A DNA stretch of 64,000 nucleotides from Tanytarsus gracilentus (Eukaryota > Arthropoda > Insecta > Diptera > Chironomidae), in NCBI GenBank assembly GCA_038502055.1, contig JAXRKN010000038.1, positions 5,642,001-5,706,000 on the forward strand, in the 5' to 3' direction. Below are positions 1 to 11,177 of this stretch, piece by piece (position 1 is the first letter of the stretch; each line of letters begins with the position of its first letter). The notes under the pieces were generated by a model that was not told the DNA's origin, did not search any database, and saw only the letters and a program-made list of their open reading frames with translations. Made by a program: the position numbers and the translations under genes.

Positions 1-237
1 ATACATAGTAATTTATTTATTTATCAATCGATAAAAATCACCTTCGTCGAGAACTTTCTGACTCATAGAGACAAAAGAGAACAAGGGCTGTCTCCATGGG
101 TAAAAGTAAGTAAATTGGACTAGAAAAAGATCATTCATTTGACTAGAATTACATATCAGATCTCAAGAATATATAAGAATTATTTTTTCATCATTTCTTT
201 GGTTTTGCCTCACTTTTATCCTTTTTGTGCAACATTC

Positions 238-1830
238 TTAATCTCTTTTAGCACTTTTATTTGTCGTTGTCGTCGTCGTCGTGTCAACATGATCCTCATT
301 GTCCACCGTTAAATGTCCATTGACATTTCTCACAACAAGATCGAGTGGTGGGAAATCAATAAGCGTGGTTGTACAATGAAAGCCCATGTTTGACACAGCA
401 ATTAAGTACTCACAAAATGCAAAATAGCTAAATGCCAGGTCGTGACAGAGCAGTCGGTGTTTGAGGAAGAAGACAATTAGTCCAACGGTGCTTACAATTG
501 ACAGCGCAAAAAACATTTGCTTATAGCGTAACGATCGTTTTTCTTGTTCGCTTGTCGGTCCTTGCGGTTGAAGGATTTTCAGCAGTCTCAACGAGACCAG
601 CATGTAAGTCAGCGACGTAATCATGAATGTGACGAAAATCTTCTCATGCATTGCTAATTGAGAAATATATAAAAAGTTAATTAAAATTTTTTAAAAAAAT
701 TATTAATTTAACTCACGATAATTTTCCTTATTTGACACGTACGTCACACCCGCCAGCGATGAAATCTCCAGCAAATTCAAATAGTGCATTAAGGTGGCGT
801 GTTGTGTTGCCTTTTTATGGCACTGCTCATCTCTCTCGACCCTCTTCAAAACATGATGCTTAAGATAATTTTTATGCACAAATGCTATAACTAAACGGGG
901 TGTTAGGTGCAATGCGATTATTGCACGCCATAAATATATTTGCGGCCTTATTCCTGTGATCGAGCTTATGCTTGGTATGATATTGTACACCTGAAAAAAT
1001 TCCATTTCAGTAATGTCCCCAAATTCATAGAGCTCCTAGGAGGTATCAAATCATTTCGGCATATATTGAAAAAATTTAAGTTAGTAAAAGATGTTTTAAG
1101 TTATTTTAGAAAAGAAAAAGGCTAAATATTGGTTAAAAATGTATAATTAAATTCAGTTAGAAAGAATAATTCATAAAGCCCTTAGCTTTGTGAATAAATA
1201 TTAATACATACTCAATAAATATCTATAGAGAGATTATTTGAATAAACTCGGCATAAAACAGAATGCAAATTTTAAAGAGATGAGGTGTGTGTGTGAATGA
1301 AAATTCATTAAATAAATGCCACTTGAAACATTCCACCTTAAAAAAAAGGCGCATCAAGCGGCACTTACGAAGTTCAGGTTAAAAATAGCTGCACAATATT
1401 GTTATATTGACTTTTTAGATACAATGAATTTTCCAAATATACATATTGATTCGCTTGATATAAAAAGTCTTTATATTATGGCCAGTGGGAATATGCGAAA
1501 ATAAATTTTCAAAATCGCTAAAACAACAAGATAATAAAAAAAGTGGAAAATTACTCACTCGACAATGGGTCTCATGAATTTCTTCGGGTGAAAAGACGAA
1601 TCCAGTTACGAAGCAGATTAATCTTTGGAATTTAAAGAGCCAATTAATTTGAATCACCATTAATTATAAAAAAATGAATAATCTCACAAGCCCGAGAGTG
1701 GAAGTACAAGCGTGACATTTGATAGGGTTCGAAGTGAGAGCTTAAACAGGACGATATTGTTGTTGCTTTCATTTTGCGCCGCTTCACGATGTAGGTCACT
1801 GTTTTCTTTATTGGTTGCGACAGCAGCCAT
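238..1830 (-). CDS. PGAP2: PGAP2-like GPI-anchor remodelling factor (Frag1/DRAM/Sfk1 family)
   Basis: Four exons on the minus strand: 1830-1688, 1622-1559, 990-717, 653-238 (stop). All junctions are GT-AG with matching phases and give 298 aa. PGAP2 proteins are Golgi multi-pass membrane proteins that act in lipid remodelling of GPI anchors. The family signature is clear: a hydrophobic first segment, the ETHCR|VYNIIPSISSITG stretch across the exon 2/3 junction (like the ATHCxVxNxLPSxS of animal PGAP2), then YLWRAIIALHLTPR and HEKIFVTFMITSLTYML. Several hydrophobic helices fit a multi-pass protein. The start at 1830 is the first ATG of an open exon (MAAVATNKENS). The C-terminus has a run of seven threonines. 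A TTTATT at 12-17 would be an AATAAA signal on this strand. Identity is confident; the extreme N-terminus is less so. Confidence 0.88.
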
Positions 1831-2641
1831 CTAAAAAAATAAAATCATCCAGTTTGAGAATTTTTCTTCTTGCATGCAAATTTCTTTTGGATTTATTGAT
1901 TTTTTTTCCGCAAAATTTAATGAAAAACAAGTTTGAGTTGATTTTTTTGAAAATCGCACAAATGACATGTGTTGAAATCAAAAAGAAATTTTACATTTTG
2001 TGTAATCATTTAAAAAATTTGAATTGTTGTTAGATAATTTTTGTGGAAAACCAAACTTACTTGGGAAATTTATATTCTTTTTTTCTTTTTCGAAATATCC
2101 TTTTATCCTATTTTCAGATCACGAAATCATTCCATCGTTATAATTATATTGAGACTGTCGTTATGAGTTTAATGCAGCACGAATTTTATAATACTAGTGT
2201 GTTAAAGCGAGGAAAATTAATTTTTCAGGAAAATTTTTTATCCCTCAAACACACGTAAAGTTTTACCGCCCATACGAGTCACAGTTGGGTGGAAAATGAG
2301 GAAGAATTCAAGTATATCTTTGAATGTTTAAAAGTTATCATTAAGAAATTAATTAAATAAGTAAAATCTCAATCAACGTGTCAGTGAGTTCATCATTTAA
2401 AGTTAAGTTTAAATTAAATATTTTGTTAATTTTTCTAACGTCCTAAAATATTTCAAAATAAAAATTTTCCAGGGTGATGACAACTTGAGTGAAAATTTCA
2501 CGTAGTTTTCAAAGGGGCTAACGGTCGTCGAACAATTTCAAAGAGAGGAAAATATTTTGTTATTATCGCCCGATTTACTTCGTTAATTAAAGTTTATTTT
2601 TATGTTATTTTGTCTATAATTTATGAAGTCATCATTACGCA
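1831..2641. promoter_or_regulatory. Divergent intergenic region between PGAP2 and mud
   Basis: These 811 bp separate two divergently transcribed genes and presumably hold both promoters and 5' UTRs. I see AT-rich sequence with several short open frames but no coding exon with plausible splice sites and no convincing core-promoter motif. The assignment rests only on position. Confidence 0.4.
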
Positions 2642-5600
2642 ATGGATGTCAAACGTTGGAAGCTTGTCCTTTACGAATGGGTGAGAAATGAGCGGGCAAA
2701 TTTTTCTGTATGTTTAAAACTTAAATAAATTTTTCAGATAAAATCAACAGATATGAGTGATGTAACTGGATCACTTGATCAAGTTCATCTGGATGATTAT
2801 TTCGACAAATACCGTCAACAAGTGTCACCCGATGCTGATCCAAATATCGTTAATTTTCTCAATGGTAAGTCTACTGGATGTTCTTCTTACTTTTATTTAT
2901 AATTCACGTGTCACGTTTCTAGTTAATTTTCCCGACTACGAAATCCTCATGAATGAGACAAATACAATATCATTGCAAGACTATGTCTACATATTTTCAC
3001 TTTTCCTCTTCCACTCGTGTGCCTTAAAAGGAAATGAAAGATTTCTAATGTGCTGTCAGAAACTCGAAGAGCGACATCAACTGTATATAATGAAATTTTT
3101 TAAATACATGCGAGATGAAAAGGAGAAAGGTGTCAAGATTACGAAAGAGATGATTCGTCGTGGAATTAAGGAGACAACGTCAATTGTATTATCACCGCCT
3201 CCTTTTATGCCACTAGGAAGTCCACTTAAAACTCCGACCAAACTTGAGAGATCGCCACCCGCTAAAGAGTTTACTAATTTCAAATTAAAAGAGTTAAAGC
3301 ATCTTAAGGTACAGCTGGAAAATGAGAGATTCGAGAGGAGCCTTTTAGAAGTAGAAGTCAAGCAAAATCAGGAGAAGGTAGATAGTCTGGTTAAAAAGTG
3401 TAAGGATCTTAGTCGTGAAGTGCTTTCGTTGAGAAATCACTTGAAAGTTGAGAATAATGACGAAAATATCGATCCAAACAATCAACTAATCGAGCACATT
3501 AAGGCCAAAATGGAAAAGGAAATTACTGCGCGAGATGACAAGATTTGTGACCTGAAAGACGATATCAGTGACCTTACTCAGTGTAAGGAGAGCTTGCTAG
3601 AAAAAATTAACATGATTGAAAAGGAGAGAAAGGAGCTTTCACTAAAACTCTGCGATTTCGATGAGTCTGTGTGTGCATTACAGGCAGAAATGACGCTTAA
3701 AGATGAGAAGATCCTCTATTTGGAGCAATCGAATGAAGAACTTGTTCAAATATTAGGTGAATATCGTCAAAAATCAGACAGAGACGTATCGTCTGACTGC
3801 TTAGAGTTTTCGTGCTCAACTTATCACACTGGGATGAGTTCGAATGAGGGCGAAAATCTTGGAGTTGTAATCGACTTGCAGCTTAAAGATAAGGAGTCGG
3901 AACTAACAGCGCTCAAAGAACAACTCGACACGACAAATTCAGAGAAGGCGAATCTCTTGAAGACAATCGATGAATTAAATTCACGCGTCACTTCACTCGA
4001 GCACGACATTAAAGAGCATGAAGAAAGTAAAAAAACTGCAATTGTGAATTTAATGCAGAAAATTGACATGCTGAGCGATAAACTAAGATCAACGATGGCC
4101 TTCAATGATGAGACTCAAAAGAGAGAAAAGGAACTTGAGGAGCGATTAGAACGCGAGAAAAGTTTCAACGATAAAATCAACAATAATACCGCAATTTTAA
4201 CGCAGAAATTGAAAGAAGCACGTGAAAAGTTAAACAGTGCTAATGAAATCATGGCCAGTACTCAAGAAAAGTTCGTTCAGATCAGTCGTGAAAATGAGGA
4301 GCTTAAAGCTCAGCAAACTCTAAAAATGTGTGACCTGTCCAAGCGATATGAAGAAAAGTTCGATAAACTTAAGGGTCAAATGGTAAGGAAATATTTTTTA
4401 CTCCTTAAAATCTTATGCATGTCATTTTACTCTCATATCTATTCATCTGGAATGAAAATTAATCACACTCACAAAACTTCATCTCTAAACTAAACTCAAC
4501 TTATTTGTATCGTTTTGAAAATAAATTTTTTTAAAAGATGTGTTTGTGTGATAATTTTCATTTCAGAACCCTCCCGTTGATCGTCCCTCACTCAAGTACA
4601 AAAAATCCAATAAGTGGTTGGACCACGCGTTTGGTGTCTTTAAATATATTGCAGCTATCGTACTATTCAACTCTTGTTTGTTCATGTATATTAAATATTA
4701 TTTCCACGAAAATGATTATAAACTTTATATTCATGAGGCAGTGCCCAAATTTTATTAGCAATAAAATGTTTAAAAATTTAAATATTTTTTTGACACAGAA
4801 AAAGCTCTACGAGGATGCTGTGGCTTCGCAAAATGCAAAATACACAGCCCTAGAAAATCTACGCTCAAAAGACGCCAGCGAACATCGGGAGGAAATTCAA
4901 CAGCTTCAAAAAACAATTAAAGACTTGAAGCTGACCAATGAAATGCTAGTCAAAGAGAATCAATTTCTATTCAATCAATGGAAGTTCCTCGATAATGGCA
5001 AAAGCGAAAGCTTTGAATTGACGAAAATTGGCGCCACTTCAACACCATTTGATTATTTCGTTTCTGAACCAAGTAAAGAAGATGAAGAAGAATTTAACAA
5101 TGAGTTCTTGAGTGAGCTTAAAGGTGAGAAGGAAGTTGAAGATATTCGAGTAGCCACTGAGTTACAAATGAGAAACTCTAAGTATCCTCCCCATTTGAGA
5201 GATTCATATGCAGTTTCAAAAATCGATGCAAGCATGAACGAAGAGGAAATAAGGAATGGTGGCGGCGATAAAACGCCTCTTATAGCACCAACGAGCTCAA
5301 GTTATCAACGCAAAAAGGACAAACGTCCAAGCATGCTTCCAACACCCTCCCGTCGACCATCGATGGGATCTTCAAGCTCACTTCGAGATGCATTAAATTT
5401 AAATAGTCAGGGTGGAAAAACACCATCAAAAATTAAACAAATTATTGGAAGATTTTCGATGGGTAAAGATGAGGTGAGTGCAATTTAATTTTGTTTTGCA
5501 TGAAGTCTGTTTGTAGTGTTAGTGTTGCGTGTTTTAAACTATTTTTAATTCAAAAATTATCACACTAAAGTTAAAACGCCAGAATAAGAAAGTCTCGCGT

Positions 5601-6507
5601 ATCGTGTCCGCAAAGAAAAGAAAGCGCATTTTAAGTCAGAACGCAGACGACGAGGATAGTGAAAGCCCAGTCGTGTCTCGAAGCACAGAGAAGCGTGAAA
5701 AAGACCGAAAGGAGAAAAGAAAATCTGCGCAAGATTTGAATCGACCACGTTTAAACGATAAAAGTTCATCAAACGAAAGCAGCAGTAGTACGATTGTATT
5801 GGATGAGAACGACGATGATTGGCTCGAGATGGACGTAGAAGATGAGGCGAGAACTCTAAACACTAATACATCGGAGCATGATAAGTCTCTTGAACATATT
5901 AAAGTCGTTGAAGATCATCAAAAACATCAACAAAAAATGCGTCGCAAGAGTTTTTACAATCAACGAAATTCGTTAATGAAATTGAAATTTGTGTCAACTT
6001 CGCCTATGCTAGGACGTGCGTCATCGAATGATTTTGATAAATTCCATAGCTGCTTATCGCTGCAAAGTGAAGAATCGTTTAATGTGAAAAATCCCAGGAT
6101 CCATAAAACATACACAAAATGCTTCATTAACTCGCATATTGAACAGCTTGAACGCATTTCCGATATGTTTGTGCCTCAAAAAGAACGACAGCTTTTGATA
6201 AAAGAAAGTAGTGCATCCAAATATAATTGGAGGGATGCTTCAAAGCCATTGCCGTTACTTATTATAATTTTTCTTACATTGGCAATTTTAGCCCTTGCAT
6301 TTCTAAAGGATCGCAATAATTAAATTTTAATTTTATAATAAATATTTTTTCTATATAACAATAAAACCAAACCAAAAAGTTAATTTAAATGTTTAAAGTG
6401 CGATTTTGCTGTTTGGTGTGGCCTTCTTTTTAATTCAATTTTTTTAACATTTTCCATTTTTTTATTTACAGAAAAACTCCATAATGCTAAAGACGCTCAA
6501 AAAATAA
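2642..6507 (+). CDS. mud: NuMA/Mud-type spindle-orientation coiled-coil protein with alternative 3' ends
   Basis: Shared exons: 2642-2680, 2738-2864, 2923-4382 (542 codons, ending in phase 0). These can join a terminal exon at 4567-4758, or continue to 4799-5473 and then to 5571-6323 (1017 aa) or 6472-6507 (778 aa). The N-terminus (about residues 1-120) resembles the NuMA/Hook calponin-homology-like domain (MDVKRWKLVLYEW; VYIFSLFLFHSCALKGNE). Residues of about 150-620 are long heptad-rich coiled coil. Exon 4799-5473 encodes a segment closely resembling the NuMA LGN-binding peptide: ELQMRNSKYPPHLRDSY followed by NEEEIRNG, near residues 660-695. In flies Mud links Pins to dynein to orient spindles. 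The protein is far shorter than Drosophila Mud or human NuMA, mainly in the coiled coil. Start: first ATG, in a 13-codon exon. Identity rests on the two NuMA-like segments. Confidence 0.8.
4567..4758 (+). CDS. mud: mud alternative terminal exon A (membrane anchor, no Pins motif)
   Basis: A strong acceptor (ATTTTCATTTCAG) is followed by 63 codons and a TAG at 4756-4758, in phase 0 with the exon ending at 4382. The encoded tail begins NPPVDRPSLKYKK and contains a hydrophobic helix (FGVFKYIAAIVLFNSCLFMYI), then an aromatic/charged end. AATAAA lies at 4760-4765, overlapping the end of the exon. This isoform (605 aa) would stop before the exon carrying the LGN/Pins-binding motif, so it would be membrane-anchored without that motif. 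It sits in what would otherwise be an intron. No transcript evidence was available. Confidence 0.65.
   Translation, partial: NPPVDRPSLKYKKSNKWLDHAFGVFKYIAAIVLFNSCLFMYIKYYFHENDYKLYIHEAVPKFY
5571..6323 (+). CDS. mud: mud alternative terminal exon B (basic/acidic tail plus C-terminal membrane helix)
   Basis: It follows the exon ending at 5473 (GATGAG|GTGAGT) in phase 0 through the acceptor at 5569-5570. It encodes 250 aa: a lysine/arginine-rich stretch (KKRKR, possible nuclear localisation), serine- and acid-rich linkers, and a final hydrophobic helix (PLPLLIIIFLTLAILALAFL) followed by KDRNN, which looks like a tail anchor. Poly(A) signals follow at 6337-6342 and near 6360. The isoform (1017 aa) would carry both the Pins-binding segment and a membrane anchor. 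The acceptor has a weak pyrimidine tract. Confidence 0.68.
   Translation, partial: LKRQNKKVSRIVSAKKRKRILSQNADDEDSESPVVSRSTEKREKDRKEKRKSAQDLNRPRLNDKSSSNESSSSTIVLDENDDDWLEMDVEDEARTLNTNTSEHDKSLEHIKVVEDHQKHQQKMRRKSFYNQRNSLMKLKFVSTSPMLGRASSNDFDKFHSCLSLQSEESFNVKNPRIHKTYTKCFINSHIEQLERISDMFVPQKERQLLIKESSASKYNWRDASKPLPLLIIIFLTLAILALAFLKDRNN
6472..6507 (+). CDS. mud: mud alternative terminal exon C (short soluble tail)
   Basis: A strong acceptor (CATTTTTTTATTTACAG) is followed by 11 codons (KNSIMLKTLKK) and TAA, in phase 0 with the exon ending at 5473. AATAAA at 6625-6630 would end the transcript. Using this exon skips exon B and gives a 778-aa protein with the Pins-binding motif but no membrane helix. 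The exon is very short, so the case rests on the splice signal, phase and poly(A) placement. Confidence 0.5.
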   Translation, partial: KNSIMLKTLKK

Positions 6508-7281
6508 ATTTGATAGTTTAAATTACGTCGAACTTACAAGACGAGTCAAATGAAACTTTTAACTAGTCATTGATTTTACAATGTATATTTGTTTATCTGC
6601 TTTTTGTCGTTATAATGTTAATCAAATAAATGCAAAAAATATATTTTAAACACAAAGTTATTTCTCACTTTTATTTCGTGATTAATTAAAGAAAAGTTAA
6701 ATAAATTTATAGTTTTAAAACTCAGTGCAATCCTTGAATATAATTTGAAATTAAAATTCTTTTTAACATCTTCTTTAGAAAAGTTCTTGAAAAAAATCTT
6801 ACAGAGTGAGAATAAAAAGGAATCCAGTTTTTGCAGCAGCAGCAGACGTTCGTTCATTCGACGTGTCTGATATTGTTGAAAAAACATTTGAATATTTATA
6901 ACGCAAGCATTTTAATATACGAGAAAGTTCAGAGATGGATAATGGGGGTTTCCACGCGGTTTTAGAAGTTTATTACAGAATCGATGATATTTCTTTAATT
7001 TTTTTCAACTGCAATTTCCTCAAATCCCTTCGGCATGTTTTTTGATGGTGAAAGAAAAAATCTCCGCTTTTCATTCCCTTACTGTTGTATTTTATTTTCG
7101 GGTGCGCTTTGTTGTATTTGTGCGAATATGAATAAAAGCACGAGCAAATCGAAAGATCAGCTTTAGTTAACAACGGGACGTGAAATAAGACGAAGCTAAA
7201 AGTAGTGAAAAAGTGAAAAGAAAAAAAATCAACCCTCTTTAAAATCCTGAAAGCTTCTTTTTTTTAATGTGCCAGTGAAAA
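6508..7281. promoter_or_regulatory. mud 3' end and Tat upstream region
   Basis: 774 bp without coding sequence. It contains the mud distal poly(A) signal (AATAAA, 6625-6630). Close to Tat there is a TATA-like AATAAAAG near 7130, about 27 bp before a TCAGCT initiator-like site near 7157, followed by about 120 bp of 5' UTR before the Tat ATG. The promoter reading is tentative. Confidence 0.35.
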
Positions 7282-10169
7282 ATGGCCACAAAAATTGAGC
7301 AAACAACAAATGACTTATTACACTTTAGTGGCAAATACGGCTCGAGTGAAAAGTTGAAGTTCAATGCGGATTTTAAGCGAAAACTTTTCTTTCGTCGAAC
7401 AAGCACGCTTCGCGATGCCAATTGGAATGTAAATTGCAGTGATTTTGCAAAGAAAACTCATAACCCCATTCGTGCAATAGTCGATGGCATGTCCATCCAG
7501 CCGAATCCTGATAAACCAATGATCGCACTCTCAATTGGTGAGTTGAGGAAAAAATTTCTCAGTGAGAAAATGTTAATTATGTACGAACAGCACACTTCAG
7601 TGATGGAGGAGAAAAAACTGCTTAATTTGCATAAAATTTATTATCGGCCGAATGAATGCGGTTTGATGTGAATAAAATATATTGAATATTGTTTTAAGCA
7701 TCTAGAAGTGTGCTTCGAATCATCATCGTGCGTTTCTTTTTTATGATTGATGATTTGGCATTTTGAGTCCTTTTTTCAACCACTGTGTGCCATAAAAAAT
7801 AGAAATAAACCTCTTCATGTAACGAAACCTGATTTGCGTATAAATTTATTAAACTCATAAAATTTATAACCTCAAAAAAACTGGAAACGAGCCTCTTTTT
7901 TGTGTCGAAGAATGGACACTTGATGATTGAATTTTGTGAGCTTTATGTGAGCTTTTTTAAAATTTTCATTTTTAGTTTAAAAAATTTAAAAATTAAGCTA
8001 AAAAGATTTTAATGGAAAATTTTGAGTCATAAATTCTTAAAATTTTTCGATGTTCACAACTGGTTGTAAAAATTTAATTAGTTTGTTAAAAACAAACAAA
8101 AACATGATTTACATACAAAAAATTTTCCTTCATAAACAATCAAAAAAAAAATAATTTCCTAAACTTGAAAAATCTTTCATCTCAAAAGCAAAATTTAATA
8201 TGACGGAAAAAGAAAAAAGAAAGCAAAAGGATTATAAAGTTTGTTACTTTGTTGTCAAAAAAATCTGGTTTTAAATGCGTCTCAAAATTTACAAGAATAA
8301 TATTTAGAATTCTCTTTCTCATCGGGTGATAATAAAATATTTTTCGGGTGATCGTTGAATTAATTATAATGCAGAGAGAGAAACCTGAAAATTGGAATCC
8401 TCCTTGCAATTGATTAAGCATCTGACGCTTTTATTTGGAGGTGTGTGTTGAACTTATTTTTTTTCGATGACGACACTCGTAAAGATCTGAAACGAGTTTC
8501 ATTGAAAAACATCATCACTGAGATTTTTTCGAGATTTTTCTACGCAATTAAGTGAATAAATTTTTTTAAGGTGATCCAACGGTATTTGGAAATTTGCAGC
8601 CAGCTAATGAAATCCTTGACGCAATGAAAGAAGTTATCGATGAGAAAAATTTCAATGGTTATGCACCCTCAGTTGGATTTATTGAGGCAAGACAAGCAGT
8701 TGCTGAATACTCTGCACATCAAGTGATTAAAGGACGTGAAATAACTGCTAAAGATGTAAGGAATGAATTTAAGAAATTAATTACAAGAGCTTAGACATTT
8801 TTTTGCAGGTGATTCTCTGCTCTGGATGTTCATGTGCATTAGATCTATGTATTGCTGCAATCGCTGGCGAAGGGCAGAATATTTTGATCCCTAAACCCGG
8901 TTTCTCAATCTACAAAACACTCTCCGAAGGATTTGGCATTGATTGCCGTTCTTATAACTTAATACCTGAAAAATCTTGGGAGATTGACTTGGAACATTTG
9001 GAGTCGCTGATTGATGAAAATACCGCCGCAATAATTCTCACAAATCCTTCGAATCCATGTGAGTTTAAAATATAATTTTAATAAATTTTTATTAATTAAT
9101 TAATTAGGTGGAAGTGTTTTCACAAAAAAGCACATGATGGACATTCTAGCTATAGCTGAGAGAAATTTTGTGCCAATTATTGCAGGTAAAATTTTGACTT
9201 TAATTAAAAGCAATTTTAAAAATATTAAAACAATTTTTTTAGATGAGATTTATGAGCATTTTGTGTTTCCTGGAAATGAATTCTTTTCTTTTGCGTCTTT
9301 ATCTCAAAACGTTCCAATACTGTCATGCGGAGGTAATTTTTAATTTTTTTAACAATCGAATTTTTAACCAAGGATATTTTTTGCAGGTTTGACGAAAAGA
9401 TTTTTAGTACCTGGATGGAGGTGAGCTAGAGAGTTTTTAAATTTTAAACAATTTTATAACTAACTAAAATTTAAAGACTCGGCTGGATAATTGTGCATGA
9501 TCGACACGCAGCTCTGGAAGAAGTTAGAAAAGGACTTTTTAATCTTTCCGCTCGGATTCTTGGACCCAATTCTCTTGTACAAGGTGCATTACCAAAAATA
9601 CTCAAAAACACACCACAAAAGTTCTTCGATGAACTTGTTGAAACTTTACAAAATCACGCAATTAAAGCTTATGAAATGCTGAAGGATATTAAAGGACTGC
9701 AGCCAATAATGCCGCAGGGAGCAATGTGAGTGATTAAAAATTGTGTAAAAAAATTTCTATAACTTTTTCTATAGGTACATGATGGTCGGCATTGATATGA
9801 AAAATTTCCCTGACTTTTCTAATGAACTCGAATTTGTGCAAGCACTTGTTAAGGAACAGGTGAGAAATTTATTATTTATTAAAGTTGATCTTTATAAAAT
9901 TTTATTTTTTCAGTCGGTTTTCTGTCTACCTGGAAAGTGCTTTGAAATCGATAATTTCATAAGAATTGTCTTGACGGTAAAAGTTCATTATGAGATGGTG
10001 ATTAAAATTTATTTAAAATTTATTAATTTTTTAGGTTCCCAAGGAGATGCTGGTTCAAGCCTGTGAGCGTATTTCGGAATTCTGTGACGATCATTACAAA
10101 CCTGTAATTTTTATCGACAAAAGTGTTGAGGAGATGACGAATAATTTTATTAAGATTTTAGAGGATTAA
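7282..10169 (+). CDS. Tat: Tyrosine aminotransferase (PLP-dependent, class I)
   Basis: Ten exons: 7282-7537, 8571-8755, 8809-9058, 9108-9185, 9243-9332, 9387-9420, 9477-9725, 9775-9859, 9914-9976, 10035-10169, giving 474 aa with consistent phases. The enzyme transfers the amino group of tyrosine to 2-oxoglutarate, the first step of tyrosine breakdown, using pyridoxal phosphate. Visible motifs: NPIRAIVDGM and LSIGDPTVFGNL near the N-terminus, NGYAPSVGF, LTNPSNPCGSVF (a split codon joins exons 3 and 4), DEIYEHFVFPG, and the PLP-lysine loop GLTKRFLVPGWR in exon 6. Length fits the family. Intron 1 (1.03 kb) is much longer than the rest (about 50-60 bp). A poly(A) signal is at 10216-10221. The 3' end faces RPAIN tail-to-tail. 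Confidence 0.95.
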
Positions 10170-10215
10170 TTTTTTTAATTAACATGTTAAGTTCAAGTTT
10201 TTAAGTTTTTATTCA

Positions 10216-10255
10216 AATAAAAGTATTTTTTATTTTTATATCAAGTTTTTTTTAT
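10216..10255. terminator. Shared convergent poly(A) region of Tat and RPAIN
   Basis: AATAAA on the plus strand at 10216-10221 serves Tat. Within the next 40 bp there are TTTATT motifs, which are AATAAA on the minus strand and could serve RPAIN. The two transcripts therefore probably end very close together or overlap. Confidence 0.5.
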
Positions 10256-10420
10256 TCTCACTTTTTAATCATTAATAAATTTTTCACGCAAAAGCTATAC
10301 AAAGCAAGTCCTAATCATTTACACATAATAAAATTTTTTTGGCATTTTCACTCGCGAACATTCAAAATTAACGTTTTAAGTCAAATTGTCACAGCATCGG
10401 TTTTGATTGGTGATTTTTTG

Positions 10421-11177
10421 CTAAATAAGCTCAACAATAGGATTGAAGTAATTGCATTCGATGCAGCCTGTGTTGAGAGCAAGAACATTAAAGCCATCCT
10501 TTGGTTCGGTGAAGAACATGAGCTTTTGAGGACATTGAACTTCGTGGGTTTTCAAATTTAAGAGAATCTTATTGTAGAATTCATTCAAAGTTTTGGGATA
10601 GTAGAGTCTAAAAATATAAAACATTAAAAAATTAAAATTAAATTATTTAAATGTTCTTACCTTAGTCCACAGACGCAAGAAATTATATTCTCGTTGAGGC
10701 TCAATAAGTTAACTTCACAAACTGGACAAAATACTCGATCATCCTGTTCATCCAGATACAGAAATTCCTTTTCATACTCCTCTTGCTGCCATTCATCCCA
10801 ACTATCTAAAATCTCCTTTAAAATATTCTCGTGAAGTTCAATTTCATTCGCAAGCTCTTCCTTTACGATTGTCTTAATGAGTTGCTGGATGTTTTTTTTG
10901 GAGGGAAAAATTCAATTGAGGTTTTAGCTTAAATTTCCTCTTACTTACACTTCTTGACGAACAGAAAGCATTTTCACGAGATTCTTTCATGCGGATACGA
11001 CAGTTCTTAAAACATAAAATAAAGTTAGTTATTGAAAATTTGAGTAAATTTAGCAAAAACCTTTCTCAAAACTTCTCGCAACTTTGGAGAACCATTTTTC
11101 AGCATTAAAGCACATGTTCTAGCTCGAATTTTTTGTTCCACTGATGTATGATATGTCGGTGATTCAGTTACATTCAT
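10421..11177 (-). CDS. RPAIN: RPA-interacting protein (RIP/RPAIN family)
   Basis: Four exons: 11177-11061, 11005-10949, 10884-10661, 10607-10421, giving 194 aa. RPAIN binds replication protein A and helps carry it into the nucleus. The N-terminal helix region KLREVLRKNCRIRMKESREN matches the basic RPA-binding/import segment of the family. A glutamate-rich middle (DSWDEWQQEEYEKEF) leads into a C-terminal zinc-binding domain with paired cysteines: FCPVC, SCVCG, and a late CIEC. Length is close to human RPAIN. The donor after exon 1 (GTTTTT) is non-consensus, but homology and phase support it. It converges on Tat, with 251 bp between the stop codons. Confidence 0.85.

Noticed and set aside
4538..4798. 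Long in-frame extension upstream of the mud exon at 4799
   Set aside because: The frame crosses a strong acceptor at 4566 and the poly(A) signal of terminal exon A. Its translation there is not coiled coil and has no family match, while the other frame gives a clean terminal exon.
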